Source: Lysobacter_I brunescens
GTDB lineage: Bacteria; Pseudomonadota; Gammaproteobacteria; Xanthomonadales; Xanthomonadaceae
Length of the DNA: 64,000 nucleotides
Reading direction: 5' to 3'
Assembly (NCBI RefSeq): GCF_042677005.1
Contig: NZ_JBHTIF010000003.1
Coordinates: forward strand, 186,001-250,000
Positions 16,736-24,857 of the stretch are shown in pieces; within the stretch, counting starts at the first letter, position 1, and each line of letters opens with the position of its first letter. Below the pieces are notes generated by a model. The model worked only from the letters and a program-made list of their open reading frames with translations. It searched no databases and was not told the DNA's origin. Position numbers and translations under genes: made by a program.

Positions 16736-17809
16736 ATGTTCAAGCGTCTCATCATGTCCGTCGCGCTGGTCGCGATGTCCTTCGTTGTTTCCGCGGCCAA
16801 GCCTCAGGCGCTGCCCATGCCGCTCGGCGAACAGTTGCCCGTCGAAGTCGTACTCCATCAACAGGAACTGGCTGTCGATGTGCACAGTACGGCCGGCCTG
16901 GGCATGCAGTTCGGCCTGGTCGGCGCACTGATTTCGTCGGCCGTCGACAACGCCAATGCGAAGAAGGCCGAAGCGCGGGTAGCTCCACTGCGCGATGCGC
17001 TGATTTCCTACCGGTTCAATGAACGTTTCGAGGCCGAACTTCGAGCCAAGCTGGCCTCGGAGGGTATTTCGGCCGACCCGCAATTGATGGTCCTGTCCAG
17101 CAGCCGGGATTTCATCGGAGCGCAGGCGGATGCCGATGTGCCGAAGTACGCCATGGTGATCGCTCCGCGTTATGCCATGGATTTCGACTTCGGACGCATG
17201 TACGTGCAGGCGTCCGTGTACATCGTCGATCGCGAACGCAAGAGCAACGGCAAGCTGAAGACCCGCTACCGTGCCTCGCGCGTCTACAATTTCAGCCATC
17301 GAATTGAAGGCGGCAAAGCCGACGACTACCCCGCGACCTGGCAGAATCTGCCGCCGAATGCGATGGCGGACATGCTTGACCGCAGCGTTCGCCATGTCAC
17401 CGACATGATCGTCTACGACTTCAGCGCGCAGGGGCGTTCCGAGTGGACCGCCAGCGTGAAGAAGACGAGTGCCAAGCTCGGCAATCATGAGTACGGCGGC
17501 CTGGAAGTGCGCCGTGGCGATGACTGGATCTGGCTGCGGGCAGGCGCGCCCGGCCGCAAGCTTCAGACCCGTACGATCGTGAAACCAGGGTTCAACAACG
17601 GCATCAATGGCTTCAACGTGGTCGATCCGATTGCGCTGGCATCGGCTGCTGCCACGAATGCCAGGACGGCGGAGATGCCTTCTCCGGCCGTGACGGGTGT
17701 TTCTACTCCGTCCGAGACCAGCCATGCAGAGTCTGTGGTGGCACCTGCAGGTGCCGAAGCGCAGCCTCCTTCTCCGCAGACGCCTCAGCCCGAGGCGGAC
17801 ACGCCGTGA
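16736..17809 (+). CDS. Exported protein of unknown function
   Basis: 357 residues, not recognised. MFKRLIMSVALVAMSFVVSAA is a clear signal peptide. The mature part is mixed alpha-beta with a small hydrophobic patch (GLVGALISSAVDNANAKKAE) and ends in a Pro/Ala/Ser-rich tail of about 60 residues. The ATG at 16736 is chosen because the signal peptide starts there and GGGGA lies upstream. Its stop overlaps the GTG start of a lipoprotein gene, so the two form an operon. A degenerate piece related to its middle (TDMIVYDFSAQGR region) lies 0.7 kb further downstream, pointing to a local duplication that has decayed. Confidence 0.75.
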   Translation: MFKRLIMSVALVAMSFVVSAAKPQALPMPLGEQLPVEVVLHQQELAVDVHSTAGLGMQFGLVGALISSAVDNANAKKAEARVAPLRDALISYRFNERFEAELRAKLASEGISADPQLMVLSSSRDFIGAQADADVPKYAMVIAPRYAMDFDFGRMYVQASVYIVDRERKSNGKLKTRYRASRVYNFSHRIEGGKADDYPATWQNLPPNAMADMLDRSVRHVTDMIVYDFSAQGRSEWTASVKKTSAKLGNHEYGGLEVRRGDDWIWLRAGAPGRKLQTRTIVKPGFNNGINGFNVVDPIALASAAATNARTAEMPSPAVTGVSTPSETSHAESVVAPAGAEAQPPSPQTPQPEADTP

Positions 17810-18321
17810 GGCGCATCGTCATTGCCTTTGCAGCATGCGCGACCCTGCTGTCGTCGGCCTGCACCCCGAAGATCGTGAAAGTGGACATGGACCCCGGACG
17901 ATTGGCCGCCATCGGCGCCACCGATGCGCGCCTGCGTTGCGGGTATCGTCTCGGCGATGTGGTCGACATGCGCCCGGCCGGCGATCGTGCCGGCGGGCTC
18001 GGGTTCCGCATGTTCGCGTTCGAGGATGCCCCGGCTGTGGTGCGCAGCAGCCTGCACAACGTGGGTTTCAGTGATGCGCCGGATGCGCGCGCTGTCGAGG
18101 TCCGCCTGATGCGCCTGTACATGAACCAGGTGAACGTCACCAAGATTCCGGTCGTGGTGTACGAAGTGCAGGTCGATGGACTGGCGCCGCAGTTGATCCG
18201 TTCGCAGTTGCCGAACATGAACTGGAACGGCAGCGAGGACGAGGCCTATCGCGGATATGGCCGTGCGCTCGAGGGGGCGAATCGCCAGCTCGTGGAGAAG
18301 TTGAATCTCGCCTGCAACTGA
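17806..18321 (+). CDS. Putative lipoprotein
   Basis: 171 residues, starting at a GTG that overlaps the TGA of the preceding gene by 4 bases (GTGA), so translation is coupled. Signal sequence with lipobox LLSSAC predicts lipid anchoring. The rest (LRCGYRLGDVVDMRP, VYEVQVDGLAPQLI) is not recognised. Because of coupling it most likely works with the upstream exported protein in the envelope. Confidence 0.75.
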   Translation: MRRIVIAFAACATLLSSACTPKIVKVDMDPGRLAAIGATDARLRCGYRLGDVVDMRPAGDRAGGLGFRMFAFEDAPAVVRSSLHNVGFSDAPDARAVEVRLMRLYMNQVNVTKIPVVVYEVQVDGLAPQLIRSQLPNMNWNGSEDEAYRGYGRALEGANRQLVEKLNLACN

Positions 18322-18361
18322 TCCCGTGGCGTGGCCCCGGGATCGGATCGGAGGAGATGGC

Positions 18362-18406
18362 ATGTCGTCTAAGGGCATGTCGTCGAAGGGCATGTCGTCG
18401 AATGAG
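18362..18406. repeat. Three tandem 15-bp repeats
   Basis: ATGTCGTCTAAGGGC, ATGTCGTCGAAGGGC and ATGTCGTCGAATGAG stand in tandem. They lie between the lipoprotein and the decayed paralogous fragment. A short open frame through them (MSSKGMSSKGMSSNES) has no sign of being a gene. Confidence 0.7.
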
Positions 18407-18510
18407 TCGTGCTGGCTGCTGCAGCCCTGCGGAATGCTGTGGTCGAGCCCGGTCGTTGCGGCGAAACCACCGGATCTGTCGGTCCTCCCGGGGATCGACG
18501 GGCTGTCCCG

Positions 18511-18717
18511 ATCGCGCAGACGGCGGACATGATCGCGTTCGATTTTTCCGCCGAAGGCCGTGCGCACCGGGGGCGCAACCTGTGCATGACTCGGTTCGAG
18601 GTCGATGGACGTGAGCATTCCGGTCGTCTGCTGCGCCGCGGCCAGAACTGGGTCCCTGCCGTTGCAGGTCTTGCCCCCCGGCCGCTGATGTCACATCGGT
18701 GCCGGCACCCGTGGTGA
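18511..18717 (+). pseudogene. Decayed fragment related to the 16736-17809 gene
   Basis: The frame reads ADMIAFDFSAEGRAHRG... and later LLRRGQNWVPAVAG, which lines up with TDMIVYDFSAQGRSEWT... and EVRRGDDWIWLRAGAP of the exported protein 1.1 kb upstream in the same orientation. Nothing upstream in this frame matches the rest of that protein and no signal peptide or ribosome binding site precedes it. I read it as the remnant of a tandem duplicate. It overlaps the 3' end of the convergent tectonin-repeat gene. Confidence 0.5.
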
Positions 18718-19626
18718 ACGCCGCCAGATCTGCCCGCTGTCGGTGAGGACCCAGGCATTGCCGGCGCTGTCGACGCCGACGCGCTTTCCGGCCGCGTCGG
18801 TGTCCCGCCAGCTGCCGGCGTTGTTCCAATGCAGGACGGCATTGCCGTCGCCCTTGCCGCGTCGACAGGCGATCGCGTAGACGGTGTGGCCGTTGGCGGC
18901 GACGTCGACGAAGCATCCGGGCCGCTTCGACCATGTTCCGCCGCCGCCCTCGGCGCGTTCGTACAGTTCGTTGTTCGCGGTGACGACCCAGACGCTGGCG
19001 CCGACCGCAATGCGGGTGGCGGCGCCGCTCACGCGTTCCCAGCCGCAGAAGTCGTTGCCGGACAGTTGTCCCTGGGCAGGCGGGCAAGGTGTCGCGCGGG
19101 CGATGGCATTGCCGCCGTCACCGGCAGGTTCGGACGTGATCACCCACAGTCCGGCGACACCGGCGCCGACATCCACGATCGGCCGCCCATCCGGCGTGCC
19201 GCGCTGTTTCCAGGCGCCGTCGCTCGCGCTGGACCACAGCAGGGCGTCGCCACCCACGACATAGGTATTGCCGCCGTGCGAGGCGATGGCGCTGCCGCGC
19301 CCGCCTGAAGCATGCGGAACGAAGGCGTTGCCGTTCCAGCGATACAGGCCGGACGCACCGCGTTCGCCGTTGCCGACATCGCAGCCGGTCACGTAGACAA
19401 TGTCGATGCCGGCGCCGGTGATGTCGCGTGCGCAGCCGGGGACCTGATCCCAGCGGCTCGCGCCATCGGTAGGAAGGATGCGGTCGCTGCGTTTCGGCGG
19501 CGTGGCCACGGGCGCCTGGTGTGTCGATTCCTGGCGCGTGCGGCGCAGGTTCTGGGCCTCGGTGATGGATGCGTATGCGAGCGCGCAGAGGCTCAGCAGC
19601 GCAGCGGACGTGCGGATCGGCAACAT
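18691..19626 (-). CDS. Exported tectonin-type beta-propeller protein
   Basis: 311 residues. The signal peptide (LPIRTSAALLSLCALAYASITEA) follows the ATG at 19626, which has AAGGA 7 bases upstream; the longer frame from 19704 is rejected. The mature protein is built of repeated short units of about 40 residues such as W-x-x-V-P-G-C-A-R-D-I, then a strand like IYVTGCD, and WSKRPGCFVDVAANGHTVYAIAC, VGVDSAGNAWVLTDSGQIWRR. This is the tectonin/TECPR pattern of a beta-propeller that often binds carbohydrate or LPS. Three CxxxxxxxC-like pairs may form disulfides. Function is unknown. Confidence 0.75.
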   Translation of the reverse strand: MLPIRTSAALLSLCALAYASITEAQNLRRTRQESTHQAPVATPPKRSDRILPTDGASRWDQVPGCARDITGAGIDIVYVTGCDVGNGERGASGLYRWNGNAFVPHASGGRGSAIASHGGNTYVVGGDALLWSSASDGAWKQRGTPDGRPIVDVGAGVAGLWVITSEPAGDGGNAIARATPCPPAQGQLSGNDFCGWERVSGAATRIAVGASVWVVTANNELYERAEGGGGTWSKRPGCFVDVAANGHTVYAIACRRGKGDGNAVLHWNNAGSWRDTDAAGKRVGVDSAGNAWVLTDSGQIWRRSPRVPAPM

Positions 19627-19700
19627 GATGGTGTCCTTGTGTGTCGGGGTGCGGTCGATCACGTCGCGATCGACCGGAGATGCAGCGAGCGTTTCGGTCC

Positions 19701-20252
19701 TCACAGGCGCGTGATCGCGTCGCGTGCGGCCTGTTCGAGGCGGTCGTCGAGTGCGCCATCGGCACGCATGCCGGTGATGTTCAGTACCAGCAGTCGCGCT
19801 CCCTTGCGGACCACGATCACGCGGGCCTGGACGGCATCCAGCTGGCCCTGCTTGCGCCAGGCGCGGTCGCCCAGCCCCTGCGGCGCGGTGCCGCCCTGGG
19901 TGCCGCCCAGCGCGGACACCATGGCGTCGAACATGCCCTGCGCTTCGTCCGCATCGGCGGACTCGCTCAGCTGGACCATGAACATCGCGATGTTGCCGGG
20001 ATGCCCCTGGCTGGCCCAGACGCAGTTCTCGGGATCGTCACCCATGATCCCTGCGGGCTGGCCGAGCACGACCTGCACGCGCGCGGCATCGAGCAGGGCG
20101 CAGGCTTTCGGCAATGGCGTGTCCGGCGTGGAGGACGCCGCAGCGACCCGGGGCGTTCCTGCGTCCGACGAAGGTGTGGCAGCGTCGGGCTGGCAGCCGG
20201 CCAGCAAGGCGAGAACGAGCAGGAGGGCGAAGGGAGAAGAGGACGCGTTCAT
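19701..20252 (-). CDS. Putative lipoprotein
   Basis: 183 residues starting at the ATG 20252. Signal sequence with lipobox LLAGC, a short Ser/Thr/Ala-rich linker, then a compact domain with two Cys (KACALLDAARVQVVLG and ENCVWASQG) resembling small DUF3558-like or sulfur-rich exported lipoproteins. I do not recognise a function. It lies just upstream of the tectonin-type gene on the same strand (74-bp gap) and could share its transcript. Confidence 0.7.
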   Translation of the reverse strand: MNASSSPFALLLVLALLAGCQPDAATPSSDAGTPRVAAASSTPDTPLPKACALLDAARVQVVLGQPAGIMGDDPENCVWASQGHPGNIAMFMVQLSESADADEAQGMFDAMVSALGGTQGGTAPQGLGDRAWRKQGQLDAVQARVIVVRKGARLLVLNITGMRADGALDDRLEQAARDAITRL

Positions 20253-20362
20253 CGGATATCCGTGCGGTGAAGGGCATTCGCCGAACGGAGATTCGCGGGC
20301 CGGACCGGACATCGCTTGCGCATGAGATGTCGACGCGTTGCCGACAGGGCGGGTGCGGGGCT

Positions 20363-23161
20363 TCAGGGCGCAGGCGAGACCAGGCGTCGTGCGCGGGTAC
20401 GCGGGCTGTCCGGATGATCGAAGCGCCGGCTCGCCTCGGTGGCGGCTTCTTCGAGCCGCTGGGCGCCGGCCAGGTCGCCGGTGGCGGCGAGGACATCCGC
20501 GCGCACGCGCTGCAGCACGACGCCCATGCGGATGTCGCGGAAGCCGGTGACGCGAGCCCAGGTGTCCAGTGCGGCGGCACTGTGCCGCAGTGCCGTGGAC
20601 GTGTCGCCTCGCGCCAGCGCGACGCGTGCGAGCCCGCCCTGCGCAAGCGCGACATGCGCGAGCGGTCGGTCCTCGGCGTGGGCGAGGATGGTGTCGAATT
20701 GCGCCTGTGCCTCGTCCAGCCGCCCCCGGTCGAGCAGCCAGCGCCCCCAGCTTTCGCGGATCGCCATCACAGGCTGTTCCGCATCGGCCTGATGGGCGAG
20801 ATAGTCGTCGAGCGAGCGCTTGAGCGTGCGCCCGGCCTCGTCGATGCGGCCGGCCTGCGCCTGGGCTTCGCCGAGGTAGCGCAGCGTGAGTCGCCACTTG
20901 AAGGGATGCGCGGACTGCCGCCGATAGATCGCTTCTGCGGCCTGCAGGTGTGGAGTGCCCAGTTCGGGCCGGCCTTCGGCACTCAGGCGTTCTCCGTAGA
21001 CCTCGCGGACGGCAGCGGCTTCGATCGCATGGCGGCCGTCTTTCGGCAGCAGCGGGACGACGCGCGAAAACTCGCGGTGCGCCGCATCGCGATCGCCGGC
21101 CAGGTGCAGGGTGCGCGCCGCGTTCGATCGCGGTACCCAGGCGGTCGGGAAGTCCGCGCCGGTCGTGCGCGCGGCGATGTCGGCCGATGCGGCGAATGCG
21201 CGACCTGCCTCGGCGAAACGACCCAGTTGCTGATGGAGCAGGCCGAGGTTGCCGTACAGGGTCTGCAGTTCGGCATCGTTGCGATCGGGCAGGGTGTTTG
21301 CCAGCGTCAAGGCCTCGCGGTAGGTGCGGATCGCAGCTTCGTGGTCGCCGCGCCGGGAAGTGAGGAAGCTGGCGTATTCCTGCAGCGCAGTGACGTGGCC
21401 GCGCGTACGCGGTGCGTGGCTGCGGAACAAGGCGATCGCACGCTCGAAGGCCGCCTGCGCGCGATCCTCCGCGCCGTCCTGCGCCTGCCAGCGATTCGCG
21501 CGGAGGATCCACCAGTGCGCGCGCAATTCCGGGTCCTTGTCGCCGGCCTCGCGCAGCAGGCGATCGGATGTCGTCAGGGCGCGGTCGCAGGCGGGGCCGT
21601 CGGCGGCGACACAGGCGATCGTCGCCGCTTCCACTTCGCCATTGAGCAGGTTCGGATGCAGGCGGCCGTAGCGTTCGCGCACCTTCGCGAGCTGTTTTTC
21701 CTGCAGCGCGCGGTAGCGGTCGTCTTCGCCGAGTTGGCGGTACAGGTCGGCCAGCGTGCGCAGCAGTTCGATCTGCAGGTCGGGGTCGTCCGCGAAGCGC
21801 TGCTCGATCCTGTCCGCGCTGGCATCGAGCAGCGCCCTGGCGCTGATGTTGCCGCGCGGCGCATCCGATGCGATGCGCGGGTCGCTCGCGGAGAAGACTT
21901 CGATCAGGAAATTCTTGATGGCCGTGGCCCGTCGGGCTTCCTCGGCGGCGCGCTGCGCCTGCCAGAGCACGCCGGCGATGCCGACGCCCAGCGCCAGGGC
22001 CAGCAACGCCGCCACGGCGACGCCCTGGCGATGCCGCTGGACGAATTTGCGCAAGCGCAGCCAGCGCCCGATCCGACGGGCGCGGATCGGCCTGGAGTCG
22101 AGGTATCGCTGCAGATCCTCGGCGAATGCGGCGACGTTGTCGTAGCGCTGCATGGCCTCCGGATCCATCGCCTTGGCGAGGATGGCATCGAGGTCACCGG
22201 CGATCGCTCGCCGACGCGGGCCTTCGACGCGCGTGGAGGCCAGCGGCGCTTCGCTGCGGGTGTCGAGCATCCGGCCGAGGCGCGAGCGGGTCGGGAACGG
22301 CCGTGTCCCGGTCAGCAGCTCGTACAGCATGATGCCGAGCGCGTAGACGTCCGTGGCGACCGTGACCACGCCACCCTCCAGTTGTTCCGGTGCGGCGTAG
22401 TCGGGCGTGGCCGCCCGCCCGCCCCACTGGGTCAGGCTGCTGTCGCTGCTTTCCTCGCCGAGCAGTTTCGCGATGCCGAAATCCAGCAGCCGGGTCTCGC
22501 CCTGGGCCGTGACCATTACGTTCGCCGGCTTCAGGTCGCGATGCACGATCAGCCGGGCATGCGCCGCCTGGACCGCCCCCGCGACATCGCGGACCAGGCG
22601 CACGCGCTCGCGCACATCCAGCCCGTAGCGATCGCAGTGCGCGTCGATCGGCGTACCGGCGATGTACTCCAACGCCAGCCACGGTTGGCCGTTTTCGGCC
22701 ACGCCTGCGTCGTAGAAGCGGGCGATGCGCGGGTCCACCAGCGTCGCGAGGATGTCGCGCTCGCGCTGGAAACGTTCGCGCAGCGCGCCGCCCAGCAGAT
22801 GTGGATGAGGCAGTTTCAGCGCCACCTCGCGCGCGTAGGCGCCGTCGTCGCGTGACGCCAGCCAGACTTCGCCCATGCCCCCGCGTCCCAGCGGCCGCAG
22901 CAGACGCCAAGGGCCGATCCGCTCGCCTTCGGCCATTCCGGATGGTTCGGCCGTGATGGCCGGCGGCCGTTCGAGCCATCCGCTTTCGGCGCTGCGTGCG
23001 TTGTCCTGCAGAAGGGCGCGCAGAGTGGGCGCGAATCGACGGTCGTCCGCATCCAGTGCGTCGATCCAGGCCGCGCGCGCTTCCGGCGGCAGATCGAGGC
23101 ATTGGTCGAGCAGGGCCGAGAAACGGGGCCAATCGGCGGGAGTGCAGGGCAGGGCTTTCAT
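20363..23161 (-). CDS. Transmembrane Ser/Thr protein kinase with TPR sensor part
   Basis: 932 residues. A Hanks-type kinase domain lies in the N-terminal third: glycine loop GRGGMGEVW, VALKLPH with the ATP-binding Lys, HRDLKPANV catalytic loop and LLDFGIAK (DFG). A single membrane helix (VAVAALLALALGVGIAGVLW) follows, and the rest is a long helical TPR region outside the membrane with many paired Ala/Leu-rich repeats. It is encoded 64 bases after an ECF sigma factor on the same strand, a pairing known from ECF43-type systems in which the kinase phosphorylates the sigma factor. I chose the ATG at 23161 over a TTG at 23209. Confidence 0.88.
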   Translation of the reverse strand: MKALPCTPADWPRFSALLDQCLDLPPEARAAWIDALDADDRRFAPTLRALLQDNARSAESGWLERPPAITAEPSGMAEGERIGPWRLLRPLGRGGMGEVWLASRDDGAYAREVALKLPHPHLLGGALRERFQRERDILATLVDPRIARFYDAGVAENGQPWLALEYIAGTPIDAHCDRYGLDVRERVRLVRDVAGAVQAAHARLIVHRDLKPANVMVTAQGETRLLDFGIAKLLGEESSDSSLTQWGGRAATPDYAAPEQLEGGVVTVATDVYALGIMLYELLTGTRPFPTRSRLGRMLDTRSEAPLASTRVEGPRRRAIAGDLDAILAKAMDPEAMQRYDNVAAFAEDLQRYLDSRPIRARRIGRWLRLRKFVQRHRQGVAVAALLALALGVGIAGVLWQAQRAAEEARRATAIKNFLIEVFSASDPRIASDAPRGNISARALLDASADRIEQRFADDPDLQIELLRTLADLYRQLGEDDRYRALQEKQLAKVRERYGRLHPNLLNGEVEAATIACVAADGPACDRALTTSDRLLREAGDKDPELRAHWWILRANRWQAQDGAEDRAQAAFERAIALFRSHAPRTRGHVTALQEYASFLTSRRGDHEAAIRTYREALTLANTLPDRNDAELQTLYGNLGLLHQQLGRFAEAGRAFAASADIAARTTGADFPTAWVPRSNAARTLHLAGDRDAAHREFSRVVPLLPKDGRHAIEAAAVREVYGERLSAEGRPELGTPHLQAAEAIYRRQSAHPFKWRLTLRYLGEAQAQAGRIDEAGRTLKRSLDDYLAHQADAEQPVMAIRESWGRWLLDRGRLDEAQAQFDTILAHAEDRPLAHVALAQGGLARVALARGDTSTALRHSAAALDTWARVTGFRDIRMGVVLQRVRADVLAATGDLAGAQRLEEAATEASRRFDHPDSPRTRARRLVSPAP

Positions 23162-23225
23162 GCGCGCTCGCGTGGGGATGCCCTCGCCGAACGGGCGCGG
23201 GCGCGGCAACCGGACATCCCGGTCC

Positions 23226-23771
23226 TCAGGACAGCATCGCCGCGAGCAGCAACCGAGCCTTGTCCCAGTCGCGGCGGATGGTGCGCTCGGTCAGCCCCAG
23301 TGCCTCGCCGATTTCGGTTTCGGTCATGCCGCCGAAATAGCGCATCTCCACCACCTGGGCCAGGCGTGGTTCCACCTGGGCCAGCGAGGCCAGGGCCTCG
23401 TGGACCTGGAGGGCTTCATCGTCCCCGGCCAGGCCGTCGCCGATGCCGGTGTTGAGGGTGAGCGCCTTCTCGCCGCCTCCGCGCCGCACGGCGTTGCGCT
23501 CGCGTACCTGGTCGACGATGACGTTGCGCATCACCTCGGCGGCATAGGCGAAGAACCGCCGACGGGTGTCGACCTGCAGCGTGCGCTGGTCCGCCAGCTT
23601 CAGCCAGATCTCGTTGACCAGCGCGGTGCTGTCGAGCAGTGTCATCGGCCCGCTGCGCGACAGGCGCGCGCGGGCGAGCTTCTTCAATTCGTCGTAGGCC
23701 GCGCCGAACAGCGCGGCGTTGTCGACGCCGTCGTCGCGTCCCTGTTCGATGAGTTCGGTGATCTCGCCCAT
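23226..23771 (-). CDS. ECF RNA polymerase sigma factor (kinase-linked, ECF43/X6-like)
   Basis: 181 residues. Region 2 runs from ITELIEQGRDD to YAAEVMRNVIVDQVRER, region 4 from LAQVVEMRYFGGMTETEIGEALG to TIRRDWDKARLLL. The usual acidic DAED-like motif of ECF region 2.2 is absent; the position reads DSTALVNEIW, with Ser48-Thr49. In the characterised ECF43 family such a Thr is phosphorylated by the partner kinase to restore binding to core polymerase. The downstream gene is just such a kinase. No anti-sigma factor gene is adjacent. It probably controls its own operon and unknown targets. Confidence 0.87.
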   Translation of the reverse strand: MGEITELIEQGRDDGVDNAALFGAAYDELKKLARARLSRSGPMTLLDSTALVNEIWLKLADQRTLQVDTRRRFFAYAAEVMRNVIVDQVRERNAVRRGGGEKALTLNTGIGDGLAGDDEALQVHEALASLAQVEPRLAQVVEMRYFGGMTETEIGEALGLTERTIRRDWDKARLLLAAMLS

Positions 23772-23805
23772 GGTGTCCGTTCCGGCGTCGGGGCTCGGGC
23801 GGCGG

Positions 23806-24147
23806 TCAGCCCGCCAGCGCCTCGGCCCTGGCCGCGCAGATGAAGTCGTTCTCGCTCAGGCCGCCGACATCGTGGGTGGAGAAGCGGACCACGCAGCGGT
23901 CGTAGTGCACGCCGAGGTCGGGGTGGTGGTCCTCGCGGTGGGCGACGTGGGCGAGGGCGTTCACGAAGGCCATCGTCCGGTAGTAATCGGGAAAGGCGAA
24001 GGTCTTCACGAGGGCATGGCCGTTCTCGGCCAGTTCCCAGCCGGGCAGCTGCGGCATCAGCTCGGCGACCTGGGCCGGCGGCAGGCGGTGTTCGTGTCCG
24101 CGACGGGGGATGCAATGGGCCTGGGCGAGGGGGACGAGGTCGGTCAT
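23806..24147 (-). CDS. phhB: Pterin-4a-carbinolamine dehydratase
   Basis: 113 residues. The characteristic HREDHHPDLGVHYDRC motif with the catalytic histidines and the PGWELAENGHALVKTF start of the fold are present. The enzyme recycles the 4a-hydroxy-tetrahydropterin made by phenylalanine hydroxylase. The ATG at 24147 with GGA upstream gives the normal family length. phhA is not in the window. It lies just upstream of the ECF gene on the same strand (34-bp gap) and may read through into it. Confidence 0.9.
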   Translation of the reverse strand: MTDLVPLAQAHCIPRRGHEHRLPPAQVAELMPQLPGWELAENGHALVKTFAFPDYYRTMAFVNALAHVAHREDHHPDLGVHYDRCVVRFSTHDVGGLSENDFICAARAEALAG

Positions 24148-24236
24148 GGGGGCGGTCCTGTGCGGGAAGGCGTTCAAACTGAACAATGTTCCGGAGCGGC
24201 AACGAAATAGTTACCAGCGCGGCTGAATCCGGCCGC

Positions 24237-24242
24237 TAGAAT
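24237..24242 (+). promoter_or_regulatory. nfuA -10 box suggesting a leaderless transcript
   Basis: TAGAAT ends 6 bases before the nfuA ATG. A transcript starting 7 bases after this box would begin at the A of the start codon, and no ribosome binding site precedes the ATG. The -35 region is unclear. Confidence 0.45.
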
Positions 24243-24248
24243 AGCCCG

Positions 24249-24842
24249 ATGATCCAGATTTCCGAATCCGCGCAGACCCATTTCCGCCGCCTGATCGAAC
24301 GCGAAGCCCTGCCGGGCCTCGGCGTGCGCCTGAGCGCCCTCCACCCCGGCACGCCGCGCGCCGACGTCCGCCTGGAGTTCGCCGAACCCGGCGACCTGCA
24401 GGGCGACGAATGGGCAGTGGACTGCGAAGGCTTCACCCTCTGGCTCGATGCCGGCAGCGTGCAGTTCCTCGACGGCGCCGAGATCGACTACACCACTCAG
24501 GCCACCGGCGGCCAACTGCAGATCCGCGCACCGAAGATCAAAGGCGAGGCACCGAACGGCGATGCGTCCTTGGTCGAACGCGTGCGCTGGGTGGTCGAAC
24601 ACGAGATCAATCCGCAGCTCGCCCAGCACAAGGGCCATGTCTCGGTGCGCGAAGTGACCGCCGATGGCGTGGTCGTCCTCAGTTTCGGCGGCGGCTGCCA
24701 CGGCTGCGGCATGGCCGACGTGACGCTCAAGCAGGGGATCGAAAAGACGTTGCTGGAGAAAGTGCCCGGCGTGACCGCCGTGCGCGATGCGACCGATCAC
24801 GCCACCGGATCGGCGCCCTACATCGCTCGCGACGCGCACTGA
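24249..24842 (+). CDS. nfuA: Fe/S biogenesis protein NfuA
   Basis: 197 residues. N-terminal degenerate A-type carrier domain (ISESAQTHFRRLIER) fused to a C-terminal Nfu domain with the cluster-binding pair in GGGCHGCGMAD (Cys150 and Cys153). It receives and delivers [4Fe-4S] clusters to target enzymes, mainly under oxidative or iron stress. Length and domain order match gammaproteobacterial NfuA. The -10 box so close to the ATG suggests leaderless initiation. The repetitive membrane protein gene follows after 15 bases. Confidence 0.94.
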   Translation: MIQISESAQTHFRRLIEREALPGLGVRLSALHPGTPRADVRLEFAEPGDLQGDEWAVDCEGFTLWLDAGSVQFLDGAEIDYTTQATGGQLQIRAPKIKGEAPNGDASLVERVRWVVEHEINPQLAQHKGHVSVREVTADGVVVLSFGGGCHGCGMADVTLKQGIEKTLLEKVPGVTAVRDATDHATGSAPYIARDAH

Positions 24843-24857
24843 CGGGGCGCGCCGCGC

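Noticed and set aside
18362..18406. Tandem repeats as a possible CRISPR array
   Set aside because: Units are 15 bp, directly abutting, with no spacers; no cas gene is present anywhere in the window.
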